From Limnohabitans sp. (GTDB taxonomy: Bacteria; Bacteroidota; Bacteroidia; Flavobacteriales; Flavobacteriaceae), in NCBI GenBank assembly GCA_030053945.1, contig JASGCW010000036.1, forward strand, positions 1 through 34,575: a stretch of 34,575 nt of DNA, given 5' to 3'. Shown here piece after piece: positions 1 through 8,359 of this stretch. The position numbers and the translations under genes are program-made. Position 1 is the first letter of the stretch, and every line of letters starts with the position of its first letter. Below the pieces are notes generated by a model, which saw only the letters and a list, made by a program, of their open reading frames with translations, did no database searches and was not told the origin of the DNA.

Positions 1-1075
1 TCAACTCTTCAACAGAAGCAATAGCTGAGTTTGCCGAATTTTTAATATCTTTTTTAACTTCAACTAAATCTTCTAAATCTGAAATTAAATCATCTAATAA
101 TACTGTAAAAGCTGCTGTTTTAGCTACTGTAAAATCTTCTGCACCAACAACAGCATTATTATAACCAGATGGTCTTTCTATATAATCTAAAACAGCTGGA
201 ACAGTTCCTAAAATTGTATCATTACCCGCTGGAGCAATGGAATCTGAAATTGTTCTTAAAGCACTAATAATTGGTGTAATTGCAGTACTTGATACATTAA
301 GCTCAGCAAGCGCTGTTGGCATTGCATCTGCATTATAAGAAACATGGTTAATTAAAATATCATCTGCATCATACACATAATCAAGAATTGTTTCTACATA
401 AGGATAATATACTGCCCCATATTTTAAATAATCTTTTTCTTGATCTAAACGAAATCTTGCCACCTCTGCATCATCAAAGCTTTCCTCACAAGTATGTGTA
501 TCTATAATTGTAAATCTATCTTGCATTTCCTTACACTGAGTTAGAGCATTCTTATAGAGCCCATAGAAATTAGATTCAGTCAATGCTTTTGCATCTGGAA
601 AAACTATTAATGTAGGCTCGTCTTCACTACGTAATAAATCAAGTCCGTCATTTAAAAGTCCAAAATCAACTAAATTTTCATTTCCGTTTGTATCCTCATA
701 AGTATTTACAGATATGATATAGCAAGGGCCACCTCCATTAGCAAAATACATTTGCAATGCATAATACATCAAAAATGGTTTTGGAGTACTAGGTTGATTC
801 ACTACAATATCTCTACTCAAATTACCGTCAACTAGAGTGTCTGTAATATCAACAGATATCGTTGTTTCTGGATAGGCAGAACCAAAATAAGTTTCGTAAT
901 CTAATAACGAAGTAATTCTTTTAGGAACTAAATTTAAATCCCCACTAATTTTTTTTGTAGCTTTTTCAGTATAACCAATAAAAGCAGGAATTGCTGTTTC
1001 TACTTGCGCTACAGATGGTGGAAATTTTACAATTTCTTCAATGTAAACGCCGGGTGTTTTGTACGTTGTTGCCAT
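1..1075 (-). CDS. Contractile tail sheath protein (eCIS / phage-tail-like), partial
   Basis: The frame is open from an ATG at 1075 to the window edge, giving 358 residues with no stop; the C-terminal part lies outside. The start, MATTYKTPGVYIEEI, is the typical N-terminus of contractile sheath subunits, which form the outer contracting layer around the inner tube of phage tails and eCIS particles (Afp/Pvc type). An aromatic-rich YGAVYYPYVETI stretch lies near residue 220, and the following residues look like the variable insertion domain seen in Bacteroidetes eCIS sheaths. The gene starts 15 nt after the stop of the 283-aa gene and follows a DUF4255 gene, an order that supports eCIS over a prophage. 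What is seen is the sheath-like N-terminus and context; assembly into an eCIS depends on genes beyond the left edge (baseplate, spike, AAA ATPase). Confidence 0.82.
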   Translation of the reverse strand, partial: MATTYKTPGVYIEEIVKFPPSVAQVETAIPAFIGYTEKATKKISGDLNLVPKRITSLLDYETYFGSAYPETTISVDITDTLVDGNLSRDIVVNQPSTPKPFLMYYALQMYFANGGGPCYIISVNTYEDTNGNENLVDFGLLNDGLDLLRSEDEPTLIVFPDAKALTESNFYGLYKNALTQCKEMQDRFTIIDTHTCEESFDDAEVARFRLDQEKDYLKYGAVYYPYVETILDYVYDADDILINHVSYNADAMPTALAELNVSSTAITPIISALRTISDSIAPAGNDTILGTVPAVLDYIERPSGYNNAVVGAEDFTVAKTAAFTVLLDDLISDLEDLVEVKKDIKNSANSAIASVEEL

Positions 1076-1090
1076 AATTAATTTTATTTT

Positions 1091-1942
1091 TTAGATGAAT
1101 ATTTGTGAGTACGTTTTACTTGCAATTTTCTGTATAGATTTTGCCGAAGGATTAGGGTATTTATAATCACTAGCTTCTGGTGGAGATGTTGTAAAATCAT
1201 CTGGTGAAATTTCAACAAAACCGTTTTCAGTTAGTGGTTGTTCTAATGAAGTTTCCACTTCAAAAGAACTGTTACTCTTAATATACTTCCAAAACGTTCT
1301 TCGATTGTTAAAATGAATTTTAAAAATTGGTGTTGGTTCAATAATCTCTTGAGCTGCCGATAGAATATCTAGTGTACTTGAATCGCCTTCCATTTTTAAA
1401 GAAATAATACCAAAAACTTGATTTTTTTCTCCAACACTTAAAGTTTCTATTATTTTTTTTGTTGTTTCTGCTGGTAGTTTATAATCGTCTGTTATAAAAT
1501 CTACAGATGAATTTAATGTGATATATTCAAAACCCACCAATTCACTAAATGGTTTTGCATTACTAAAAAAGAATATCTGATCTGAAGATAAAGTAGCGTT
1601 TGTATAATTTCCAAACAAATAATCTTTAATTCTAATAATAAAATTTAATGTGGTGTTTAAGTTTATATTTGAAAATGTTAAGTTTTCATCGTTGGGAGAA
1701 ATTTTTACCCCTAGCCTAATACCGCTTTTTGTAATCTTATAAACGATATTATTATTTTTCATTATTCTTTGTGTTTCAATAGTAGGAACAACATTAAAAA
1801 ACTTATTAATATCATAAGTCTTCATCATTTTGCTTTTCTCTGAAGCCGTCATACTATTAAATTCATCAATTCCATCATTAAGAAAATAGCTGTGTAAAAT
1901 GTTTACTTCGCATAGGTTTTTATATGTTATTAAGAAGCTCAT
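1091..1942 (-). CDS. eCIS-associated protein of unknown function
   Basis: This 283-residue protein has no signal peptide or membrane segment. Its ATG overlaps the stop of the upstream DUF4255 gene in an ATGA arrangement, so the two are probably translationally coupled, and the sheath gene follows after 15 nt. I do not recognise a named family. The sequence alternates short hydrophobic strands with polar loops, which suggests a beta-rich structural protein, and it has a Pro-rich stretch before a C-terminal tail around residues 250-283. Position between the tube-terminator-like gene and the sheath gene argues for a structural or assembly role in the injection particle, for example a cap or tail-end component. 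That role is inferred from context only. Confidence 0.72.
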   Translation of the reverse strand: MSFLITYKNLCEVNILHSYFLNDGIDEFNSMTASEKSKMMKTYDINKFFNVVPTIETQRIMKNNNIVYKITKSGIRLGVKISPNDENLTFSNINLNTTLNFIIRIKDYLFGNYTNATLSSDQIFFFSNAKPFSELVGFEYITLNSSVDFITDDYKLPAETTKKIIETLSVGEKNQVFGIISLKMEGDSSTLDILSAAQEIIEPTPIFKIHFNNRRTFWKYIKSNSSFEVETSLEQPLTENGFVEISPDDFTTSPPEASDYKYPNPSAKSIQKIASKTYSQIFI

Positions 1943-2538
1943 TGATTATTAAATTGTTTTGTTTGACCATCAATTTGAGTGATTAGTTGCCCTTCGCCTT
2001 TAATAATATTTCTTTCTATTTGAATCATACTTACTTTGTATAATGCAGAAGGAAGTTGTCTGCCACCAAGAGTTCCCCAGATGAAATTCATTTCTTCAAA
2101 AGTTGGCGTATATAATTCTACCGTAAAACTAAAATTTCCAACATTTGCCATAGCGGAACTATTTCTATCAAAAACAGTATTCGCTTGATTAAAAAGTTTT
2201 TTTCCTTGAAAAAACTCTATTATTTTGGAAATATCATTTAATGATTTTAGATACAAGTTTCTATTAGCACTAAAAAGTATATAGAGATTTAAATGTATAA
2301 TCTTATTTTTATAAACAACTTTAGAATCTTGGATGGCTTGATTCGGAAAATTTTTTAAAGTTGTTTCTTCTTGAAGATTTAGTAATGAAAGTGCTACTTT
2401 GTCTTTTAAATTATCTGCGGCTTCATTTTGTGATTCTAATAAAGCTATATTTTCAGCTACAATTGATTTGTCTAAGCCGCATTCTTCTAGATAAGAATTG
2501 ACCTCTTCAACTATTATTTGTGTAACTTCAAATAGCAT
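1939..2538 (-). CDS. DUF4255 (Pvc16/Afp16 N-terminal-like) tube terminator protein
   Basis: The 199-residue product begins MLFEVTQIIVEEVNSYLEE, continues with the pattern ILFSANRNLYLKSLNDIS near residue 88, and has FEEMNFIWGTLGGRQLPS near 147. The NYxxxLxxLS-like and LWxxLGGxxxPS-like elements are hallmarks of DUF4255, the family containing Afp16 and Pvc16. In eCIS particles these proteins cap the end of the inner tube and sheath and fix particle length. The length fits the family. It is the first convincing gene of the leftward operon and overlaps the next gene by 4 nt. Family assignment is by recognition of the motifs; the exact terminator role is inferred from the family. Confidence 0.8.
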   Translation of the reverse strand: MLFEVTQIIVEEVNSYLEECGLDKSIVAENIALLESQNEAADNLKDKVALSLLNLQEETTLKNFPNQAIQDSKVVYKNKIIHLNLYILFSANRNLYLKSLNDISKIIEFFQGKKLFNQANTVFDRNSSAMANVGNFSFTVELYTPTFEEMNFIWGTLGGRQLPSALYKVSMIQIERNIIKGEGQLITQIDGQTKQFNNQ

Positions 2539-2544
2539 ATTAGT

Positions 2545-2733
2545 TTAGTTTGTTCTAACAAATCTAACATTGATAGCTGAAACAAATACAGGGAAATTAT
2601 CCCTTTTTGAAAGGGTGTTTTTCCCCTTGTTTATAGCCAAAAAAAGTGATATACTATTTTTATCATCATATAGATGAAATTTTAATACTACTATAACCGT
2701 TTTTCTTTTTAAATTTGAAGGGTTATAGTTCAA
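2545..2733 (-). CDS. Doubtful small ORF upstream of the eCIS genes
   Basis: An open frame of 62 codons ends 6 nt before the DUF4255 start codon. Its only possible start is TTG at 2733; there is no ATG in frame and a stop lies four codons upstream of it. The protein is basic and beta-like (VIVVLKFHLYDDKNSISLF) and matches nothing I know. It could be a small leader gene of the operon, the degraded 3' end of an older gene, or simply untranslated leader RNA. The tight spacing to the next gene is the only argument in its favour. Confidence 0.25.
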   Translation of the reverse strand: MNYNPSNLKRKTVIVVLKFHLYDDKNSISLFLAINKGKNTLSKRDNFPVFVSAINVRFVRTN

Positions 2734-2880
2734 AAAACATATTTACTTGATATATAGAAACCTGCAAGACTGATCTCATTTGTCGCTTATGTGGAAAATC
2801 TACAATAGCAGAAAACATTTTTGTAAAAACTAATAAGTCAAATTGACAGAAAATTTAAAAAAATAAACATTCATAGGATA

Positions 2881-3405
2881 ATGCAAACTAAACAAACTAC
2901 ACTTCCTCTAAATTCTATTTTTCAACAAAACAAAAACTACGATTATATTGATTGTTATCAATCTAATTTTGAAACTAACAAAATTCTGAAACCCGAAGAT
3001 ATAGCAAAAGCTTTCTTTAGCTCTGCACCAAAATGGATTGGAGTTTTATTCGAATTCCGAAATAAAATTGTTAGCCTATTTGGCTTAAAAGTACCTGAAA
3101 AAGGCAAAAATCATCAAGAATTATTAGAGAATTTTAAAGGGGAAGTTGGTGAACAAATAGGTTTGTTTAAAGTTTTTTACAAATCTGACAATGAGATTGT
3201 TTTAGGAGAAGATGACAAACATTTAAATTTTAGAATTTCACTTTTTTTAAACAAATCAAAAATCACAACAAAAGAAATAACCATTTCAACCATTGTAAAA
3301 TTCAATAATACTTTTGGAAAATTTTACTTCTTACCTGTAAAACCTTTTCACAAAATAATTGTACCTGTGATGTTGAAGGGAATTATTACTAACTTAAAGA
3401 AATAG
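2881..3405 (+). CDS. DUF2867 domain-containing protein
   Basis: A 174-residue cytoplasmic protein from an ATG at 2881. Residues about 40-75 (KAFFSSAPKWIGVLFEFRN and then a VSLFGL segment) and the C-terminal KPFHKIIVPVMLKGII are characteristic of DUF2867, a family of unknown biochemical function found alone or attached to NAD-binding domains in other bacteria. Here it is the stand-alone form common in Flavobacteriaceae. It lies 36 nt upstream of the ATG of an EamA transporter on the same strand with no terminator between, so the two are probably co-transcribed. Confidence 0.7.
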   Translation: MQTKQTTLPLNSIFQQNKNYDYIDCYQSNFETNKILKPEDIAKAFFSSAPKWIGVLFEFRNKIVSLFGLKVPEKGKNHQELLENFKGEVGEQIGLFKVFYKSDNEIVLGEDDKHLNFRISLFLNKSKITTKEITISTIVKFNNTFGKFYFLPVKPFHKIIVPVMLKGIITNLKK

Positions 3406-3441
3406 TTGAAATGTTTTATATTTTTGAAAAAAAATCGGTTT

Positions 3442-4302
3442 ATGCATTTTATTTTAATAAGTATCATTTGCAGCGTCTTTGTAGGAGTGGCATTAAAATT
3501 TGCTAAAAAATCCGAATTAAGTACCTTTCAAATTATCTCTTGGAATTATGTATTTGCTCTCACTTCTCTAATTCTGTTCTATAAACCTGAGTTTAAAACT
3601 TCCTGTGGAATTGAAACAAGATTAATTATAAGTGGTTTAATAATTCTATTACCAACAATTTTTGTGTTTCAAGCAAAAGCCATTCATTTTTCAGGAATTG
3701 TAAAAACTGATATTGCACAACGTTTATCATTATTTATTTCGATTTGTTATTCATTATTTATTGCTAAAGAAACCTTTGACCTGTATAAAAGTATTGGATT
3801 TTTAATTGCTTTAATTGCGATACTCCTAACCTTTTACCGAAAAGAAAATCAAGATATTGAAAATAAAAAATGGTATTTTCTACCATTAGTATTAATAGGA
3901 TTTGGAATAATTGATATCTTATTCAAAAAAGTTGCTATGATAGGCGAACTTACTTTTACCGAAATTTTACTTTTAGTCTTTATTGGTGCCTTTGTTATTG
4001 CTTCTTTATTTAGCTTAAACCAAATCTACCAAAAAAAAGAACATTTATCGATACACAATATGTATTGGGGTGCCGTTGTAGGTATACTCAATTTTTGCAA
4101 CATATCGTTTTATATAAAGGCCCATCAAGCACTTTCTTCAAATCCTTCAACAGTTTTTATAGGGATGAATATGGGAGTAATACTATCAGGAAGTTTAATA
4201 GGTATATTTTACTTCAAAGAAAAACTAACAAAACTAAATTATCTTGGACTAACATTAGCCTTGATTTCAATTGTTTTTATTGCCTATTCACAAATAAATT
4301 AG
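3442..4302 (+). CDS. EamA/DMT-superfamily transporter
   Basis: An integral membrane protein of 286 residues with about ten hydrophobic helices in two halves, the usual EamA (drug/metabolite transporter) layout. The second half carries the family-typical pattern of a penultimate helix, then FKEKLTKLNYLGLTLALIS before the last helix. I chose the ATG at 3442 (MHFILISIICSVFVG), which places the first membrane helix directly at the N-terminus; an upstream TTG at 3406 would add 12 basic residues and no homology-like sequence. The substrate cannot be read from sequence; EamA members usually export small metabolites such as amino acids. It follows a DUF2867 gene in a likely operon. Confidence 0.82.
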   Translation: MHFILISIICSVFVGVALKFAKKSELSTFQIISWNYVFALTSLILFYKPEFKTSCGIETRLIISGLIILLPTIFVFQAKAIHFSGIVKTDIAQRLSLFISICYSLFIAKETFDLYKSIGFLIALIAILLTFYRKENQDIENKKWYFLPLVLIGFGIIDILFKKVAMIGELTFTEILLLVFIGAFVIASLFSLNQIYQKKEHLSIHNMYWGAVVGILNFCNISFYIKAHQALSSNPSTVFIGMNMGVILSGSLIGIFYFKEKLTKLNYLGLTLALISIVFIAYSQIN

Positions 4303-4386
4303 GTTTAAAAAGGTATTACCATAAATTAAACTCTCTAAATTAAAATAAATTCCTTCTTTAGAAGTTTATATAAAAAACATATATAT

Positions 4387-4417
4387 ACTGAAATAATCAT
4401 TATTATCTATTTTAGTA
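4387..4417. repeat. Imperfect inverted repeat upstream of the frameshifted secreted-protein gene
   Basis: The arms TACTGAAATA (4387-4396) and TATTTTAGTA (4408-4417) are complementary with one mismatch and separated by 11 nt. They end 16 nt before the ATG at 4434, where a repressor site or a short 5' hairpin would act. The region is very AT-rich, so a chance match is possible. Confidence 0.3.
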
Positions 4418-4433
4418 TGTAAGAAGAATTATT

Positions 4434-5203
4434 ATGAAAAAAATCAGTTTAATTTATTTTCTCTTTTCAACATTTAATTTATTCTCCCAGATAAAGAATT
4501 ACCCGCTAAAACTATTCATATTTTCGTTGCTTTATGCGATAACAAGTACCAGGGCATAGTTCCAGTGCCAGCAAAAATTGGTAACGGACAAGATCCTGAC
4601 AACAATTTGTATTGGGGATGTGGATACGGAATTCGAACTTATTTTAAAAATAGTAAGGAATGGAAATTCATCAAATCTGTTAAAGTAAACTCGGTTATAT
4701 TGGAAAGAATTGTTTTCAAACATGTTAGTAAAAACTATTATTTAGTCGCTGATGCCTATGATGGTCAATTCATCAAACAATGCACCGAAAATTTCCTAAA
4801 AAGCGCTTGCGGACAACAGAAAGAGGAAATAAAAATTAATAACTCAAAGATTGGTATAGCAGGCAATTCAGAATTAGTTACTTATATAGGACATGATGGA
4901 TTAATGGATTTTGAAATAGACAATACTTTCATAAACACCGATAATAAAAAGAGAGCAGTGATTATTTTAGCTTGTTATAGCAAAAAATATTTTTCACCTC
5001 ATTTAACTTCTGCCAATGTAAATCCGTTAGTTTGGACATCACACCTAATGGCTCCGGAAGCCTATACGATACACGATGCCATTAGTGGATATTTAAACCA
5101 TGAAACCAATGAACAAATTAGAAATCGAGCAGCGCTTGCATATAATAAATATCAGAAATCAGGAATGAAAGCCGCAAAAAAATTATTGATCACAGGGTAT
5201 TAA
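4434..5203 (+). pseudogene. Secreted Bacteroidetes protein with caspase-like His/Cys motifs, frameshifted in the signal peptide
   Basis: The ATG at 4434 encodes an excellent signal peptide (MKKISLIYFLFSTFNLFSQ), but this frame ends at 4557-4559. The conserved mature protein continues in another frame from about 4490 (DKELPAKTIHIFVALCDNKY onward) to 5203, 237 residues. That frame meets a stop at 4475-4477, so it has no start of its own before a GTG at 4565, which would drop the first beta strand. One missing base near the CCC run at 4486-4488 explains this. The mature part has YIGHDGLMDF and, about 30 residues later, VIILACYSKKYF, a strand-His and strand-Cys arrangement like clan CD cysteine peptidases. 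I recognise the family as widespread in Bacteroidetes without a known function. Either a real pseudogene or phase-type mutation, or a sequencing error. Confidence 0.7.
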
Positions 5204-5210
5204 AACAAAA

Positions 5211-5237
5211 AAACCGAGTGCAAAATACACTCGGTTT
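5211..5237. terminator. Bidirectional intrinsic terminator
   Basis: A 10-bp perfect stem (AAACCGAGTG with CACTCGGTTT) and 7-nt loop is flanked by A-rich sequence on the left and a T-rich run on the right. It lies 8 nt after the end of the rightward secreted-protein gene and 40 nt past the end of leftward dnaK, so it can stop both. Confidence 0.85.
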
Positions 5238-5277
5238 CTTTTACTCTTCACTAGTTACTTATTACTAGTAAAATCTA

Positions 5278-7164
5278 TTATTTTACTTCTTCAAATTCTA
5301 CATCTTGAGTAGCATCACCAGTATTTTCAGCTTGTGGCTGTCCTTGTTGAGCTTGCCCTTCTGCTTGTGCTTTGTACATTTCTTCCGAAGCATTTTTCCA
5401 AGCTTCATTGATTTTTTCTAAAGCTGGAGTGATTGCAGAAATCTCTTTCGTTTCATAAGCTGCTTTCAATTCTGTTAAAGCACCTTCAATCGCAGATTTA
5501 TTACCTTCTGATAATTTATCACCAAACTCAGATAATTGCTTTTCTGTTTGGAAAATCATACTGTCAGCCTCATTCAACTTAGATGCTTTTTCCACTGCAA
5601 TTTTGTCAGCTTCAGCATTCATTTCAGCCTCTTTCTTCATTTTTTCGATTTCTTCTGGAGTTAATCCTGAAGAAGCCTCAATACGAATATCGTGAGATTT
5701 ACCAGTTCCTTTATCTGTTGCAGAAACTTTGATAATACCGTTAGCATCAATATCAAAAGTTACTTCAATTTGAGGAACACCTCTTGGCGCAGGCGGAATA
5801 CCGTCTAAATGGAAACGACCAATTGTTTTATTATCGTTTGCCATAGGTCTTTCACCTTGTAATACATGAATTTCTACCGATGGTTGATTATCTACTGCAG
5901 TTGAGAAAACTTGAGACTTTTTAGTTGGAATAGTAGTATTAGACTCGATTAATTTAGTAAATACACTACCCATAGTCTCGATACCTAATGATAAAGGTGT
6001 TACATCTAATAATAATACATCTTTCACATCACCAGTTAATACCCCACCTTGAATAGCCGCACCAATTGCTACAACCTCATCTGGATTTACACCTTTAGAT
6101 GGTTTTTTACCAAAGAATTTTTCTACTTGCTCTTGAATTACAGGGATACGAGTAGAACCTCCTACTAAAATTACCTCATCGATATCTGAAGTTGATAAAC
6201 CAGCATCTTTTAATGCTTTAGCTACTGGTTCCATAGAACGTTTTACTAAAGTGTCTGCTAATTGTTCAAATTTAGCACGCGTTAAAGTTTGCACTAAGTG
6301 TTTAGGACCTGTTGCAGTAGCAGTAATATAAGGTAAATTGATTTCTGTTTGTGCAGAAGCAGATAATTCAATTTTAGCTTTTTCAGCAGCTTCTTTCAAT
6401 CTTTGTAATGCCATTGGATCTTGGCGTAAATCAATTCCTTCTGCAGATTGAAAATCAGAAGCTAACCAATCAATAATTACTTGATCAAAGTCATCACCTC
6501 CTAAGTGAGTATCTCCATTTGTAGATAATACCTCAAATACACCATCACCTAATTCAAGGATAGAAATATCAAAAGTACCACCACCTAAGTCATATACAGC
6601 GATTTTTTTATCCTGAGCAGCTTTATCTAAACCATAAGCTAATGCAGCAGCAGTAGGCTCATTAATAATACGCATTACTTTTAAACCAGCAATTTCACCA
6701 GCTTCCTTAGTAGCCTGACGCTGAGCATCATTAAAATAAGCTGGAACAGTAATAACTGCTTCTGTAACTGAATGACCTAAATAGTCTTCAGCTGTTTTTT
6801 TCATTTTTTGAAGTGTCATAGCTGACAATTCTTGTGGTGTATATAAACGACCATCGATGTCAACACGTGGTGTATCATTATCACCTTTTACTACTTTGTA
6901 AGCAACTGTTGAAGCTTCCTTAGCACTTTCTGAGTATTTGTTACCCATAAAACGTTTGATAGAAGCAATAGTTTTTGTAGGATTAGTTACAGCTTGACGC
7001 TTTGCCGCATCCCCTACTTTAATTTCTCCACCTTCAACAAAAGCAATTACAGATGGTGTAGTTCTTCTACCTTCTGCGTTAGCAATTACAACTGGTTCTC
7101 CACCTTCCATAACAGCAACACAAGAGTTGGTAGTTCCTAAGTCGATTCCAATAATTTTACTCAT
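5278..7164 (-). CDS. dnaK: Molecular chaperone DnaK (Hsp70)
   Basis: The 628-residue product is full length. It carries all three Hsp70 signatures: IDLGTTNS at residues 7-14, [12 protein letters not shown] in the middle of the ATPase domain, and [10 protein letters not shown] before the linker. The hydrophobic interdomain linker is followed by the substrate-binding domain ([13 protein letters not shown]) and a helical lid, a Q/A-rich tail and the terminal EFEEVK seen in many bacterial DnaKs. It refolds client proteins with DnaJ and GrpE using ATP. Neither partner gene is adjacent; the gene stands alone between two terminators, as is usual in Flavobacteria. An unusually strong Shine-Dalgarno sequence (AAGGAG) precedes the ATG. 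No CIRCE element is visible upstream, so control is not by HrcA in the standard form. Confidence 0.98.
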   Translation of the reverse strand: MSKIIGIDLGTTNSCVAVMEGGEPVVIANAEGRRTTPSVIAFVEGGEIKVGDAAKRQAVTNPTKTIASIKRFMGNKYSESAKEASTVAYKVVKGDNDTPRVDIDGRLYTPQELSAMTLQKMKKTAEDYLGHSVTEAVITVPAYFNDAQRQATKEAGEIAGLKVMRIINEPTAAALAYGLDKAAQDKKIAVYDLGGGTFDISILELGDGVFEVLSTNGDTHLGGDDFDQVIIDWLASDFQSAEGIDLRQDPMALQRLKEAAEKAKIELSASAQTEINLPYITATATGPKHLVQTLTRAKFEQLADTLVKRSMEPVAKALKDAGLSTSDIDEVILVGGSTRIPVIQEQVEKFFGKKPSKGVNPDEVVAIGAAIQGGVLTGDVKDVLLLDVTPLSLGIETMGSVFTKLIESNTTIPTKKSQVFSTAVDNQPSVEIHVLQGERPMANDNKTIGRFHLDGIPPAPRGVPQIEVTFDIDANGIIKVSATDKGTGKSHDIRIEASSGLTPEEIEKMKKEAEMNAEADKIAVEKASKLNEADSMIFQTEKQLSEFGDKLSEGNKSAIEGALTELKAAYETKEISAITPALEKINEAWKNASEEMYKAQAEGQAQQGQPQAENTGDATQDVEFEEVK

Positions 7165-7173
7165 AATATAATT

Positions 7174-7179
7174 CTCCTT
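7174..7179 (-). promoter_or_regulatory. Strong Shine-Dalgarno of dnaK
   Basis: Read on the minus strand the sequence is AAGGAG, ending 9 nt before the dnaK ATG. Canonical Shine-Dalgarno sequences are uncommon in front of Bacteroidetes genes, so its presence is consistent with high dnaK translation and fixes the start codon. Confidence 0.65.
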
Positions 7180-7290
7180 TACTTTTTATACATTTTTTTG
7201 ATTACTCCTCTATGAGTGAGTAGTGTTATTCACACGCTTTGCAAAATGACAATGATTATGCCAATAAAAAAAATATGACATATTGACATA

Positions 7291-7320
7291 AAAAAAACTG
7301 CTCAAAAATGAGCAGTTTTT
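7291..7320 (-). terminator. Intrinsic terminator after the zinc metallopeptidase gene
   Basis: An 11-bp stem (AAAAACTGCTC with GAGCAGTTTTT, 7293-7303 and 7310-7320) with a 6-nt loop is followed on the minus strand by seven Ts. It lies 24 nt past the end of the metallopeptidase gene and isolates it from dnaK. Confidence 0.85.
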
Positions 7321-7344
7321 CCAAATTAAACTTTTATAATATAT

Positions 7345-8256
7345 TTATTGAAGGTTTTTGTATTCTTCATCCGACATTTGACCTGTCATAATTCTTCTTA
7401 ACTCATCCATGTGTGACATCACTAAGTCATGAGTTCTCTGATCAATATTTGCAGGTTTATTCATTCTATAAGTACCTGCTAAAACACCATTATAATAATA
7501 GAAGAAATTATAATCAAATTGTGTTGCGGTCAATTTAGCATTTGCAGGATCAGCTAATAAGAAACCTAAACGCACAGCAGATTTTCTTTGTGCAGGTGTA
7601 CCATGATGTCCTGGATTTGTGGTAGCATAATCGCCTATAGCATAAGCAAAATCATAAGCAGTAGCTATTGAAGCAAATGTAGATTTTCCATAACCTCTTC
7701 TTAAATAATAACCTGCCATACCATCAGCTTCTAATTCATTAGGTCTAGCAGTAGATTCTGTTACAGAAGGTAACCCAAATGCATACTGTAATTGATGCCC
7801 ATACTCGTGTGCAAGAATCATTACATTAATTAGATTTGAAGCATCTTTAGATTTAGCATCTCTAAAAATACCTTCTCCATAATAAATTCTGCCACTACTG
7901 TAAGAAATTGCATTGTAAGTAGAACTCCAATTTGTTCCGTTACGAACAAATCTAAAAGTAGGAGCCGCTACTGTTGTTCCTCTCCAAAAGGTTTTAATCG
8001 CAGAATTTTGATTGGTCATTAAAGTTACATCTGAAGATGTTCCTGCAGCAGCTGTCAATGTTGTAGATAATGTAGCTGTAGAAGGCCAATAACTATCAAC
8101 ATAAGAACAATCTGATTCATTTAAACTAGGTTGTTGAATCACTTCAGCTGTTGGCTGTTCATCTTCTTTGCTTACAGTTTGGTCTTTTGAACAAGAAAAC
8201 ATTGTTGCCAATGTAACTGCACCTAAAAAAATAGTGCTGATCTGTCTTTTTTTCAT
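7345..8256 (-). CDS. Lipoprotein zinc metallopeptidase (HEYGH, YpfJ-like)
   Basis: A 303-residue lipoprotein. I use the ATG at 8256 because it gives a proper signal peptide with lipobox Cys22 (MFSC-SKD) and sits 29 nt after a TATATTTG promoter element; an upstream ATG at 8340 would prepend 28 residues that break the signal peptide. The zincin motif HEYGH is at residues 150-154 with preceding hydrophobic strand NVMILA, and a downstream ELEAD (174-178) supplies the likely third zinc ligand, as in neutral zinc metallopeptidases of the YpfJ type (HExxH plus ELQAD). The YGEGIF motif before the zinc site also fits that family. It probably acts in the periplasm or at the outer membrane; its substrate is unknown. 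Monocistronic. Confidence 0.8.
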   Translation of the reverse strand: MKKRQISTIFLGAVTLATMFSCSKDQTVSKEDEQPTAEVIQQPSLNESDCSYVDSYWPSTATLSTTLTAAAGTSSDVTLMTNQNSAIKTFWRGTTVAAPTFRFVRNGTNWSSTYNAISYSSGRIYYGEGIFRDAKSKDASNLINVMILAHEYGHQLQYAFGLPSVTESTARPNELEADGMAGYYLRRGYGKSTFASIATAYDFAYAIGDYATTNPGHHGTPAQRKSAVRLGFLLADPANAKLTATQFDYNFFYYYNGVLAGTYRMNKPANIDQRTHDLVMSHMDELRRIMTGQMSDEEYKNLQ

Positions 8257-8285
8257 TTTGTTTGGTTTTTTAGTTAATAAAGTGC

Positions 8286-8293
8286 CAAATATA
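8286..8293 (-). promoter_or_regulatory. -7 promoter element of the metallopeptidase gene
   Basis: Minus-strand TATATTTG matches the Bacteroidetes -7 consensus TAnnTTTG exactly and lies 29 nt before the ATG at 8256. The expected -33 TTTG is replaced by a weak GTTAA at about the right distance, so only the -7 box is firm. Confidence 0.55.
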
Positions 8294-8359
8294 TATTTTT
8301 TTAATATTAAATTAACATTTTCATAATATTTAAAAAACACAAAAAATGATTTATCTTCA

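Noticed and set aside
3406..3441. TTG-started N-terminal extension of the EamA transporter
   Set aside because: It directly follows the previous stop codon, adds only 12 basic residues and displaces the first membrane helix; the ATG at 3442 is better.
4065..4343. 92-codon plus-strand frame inside and past the end of the EamA transporter gene
   Set aside because: It overlaps a well-supported membrane protein in another frame and its translation is low-complexity with no recognisable domain.
8257..8340. 28-residue N-terminal extension of the metallopeptidase
   Set aside because: It would bury the lipoprotein signal peptide and runs across the likely promoter element at 8286-8293.
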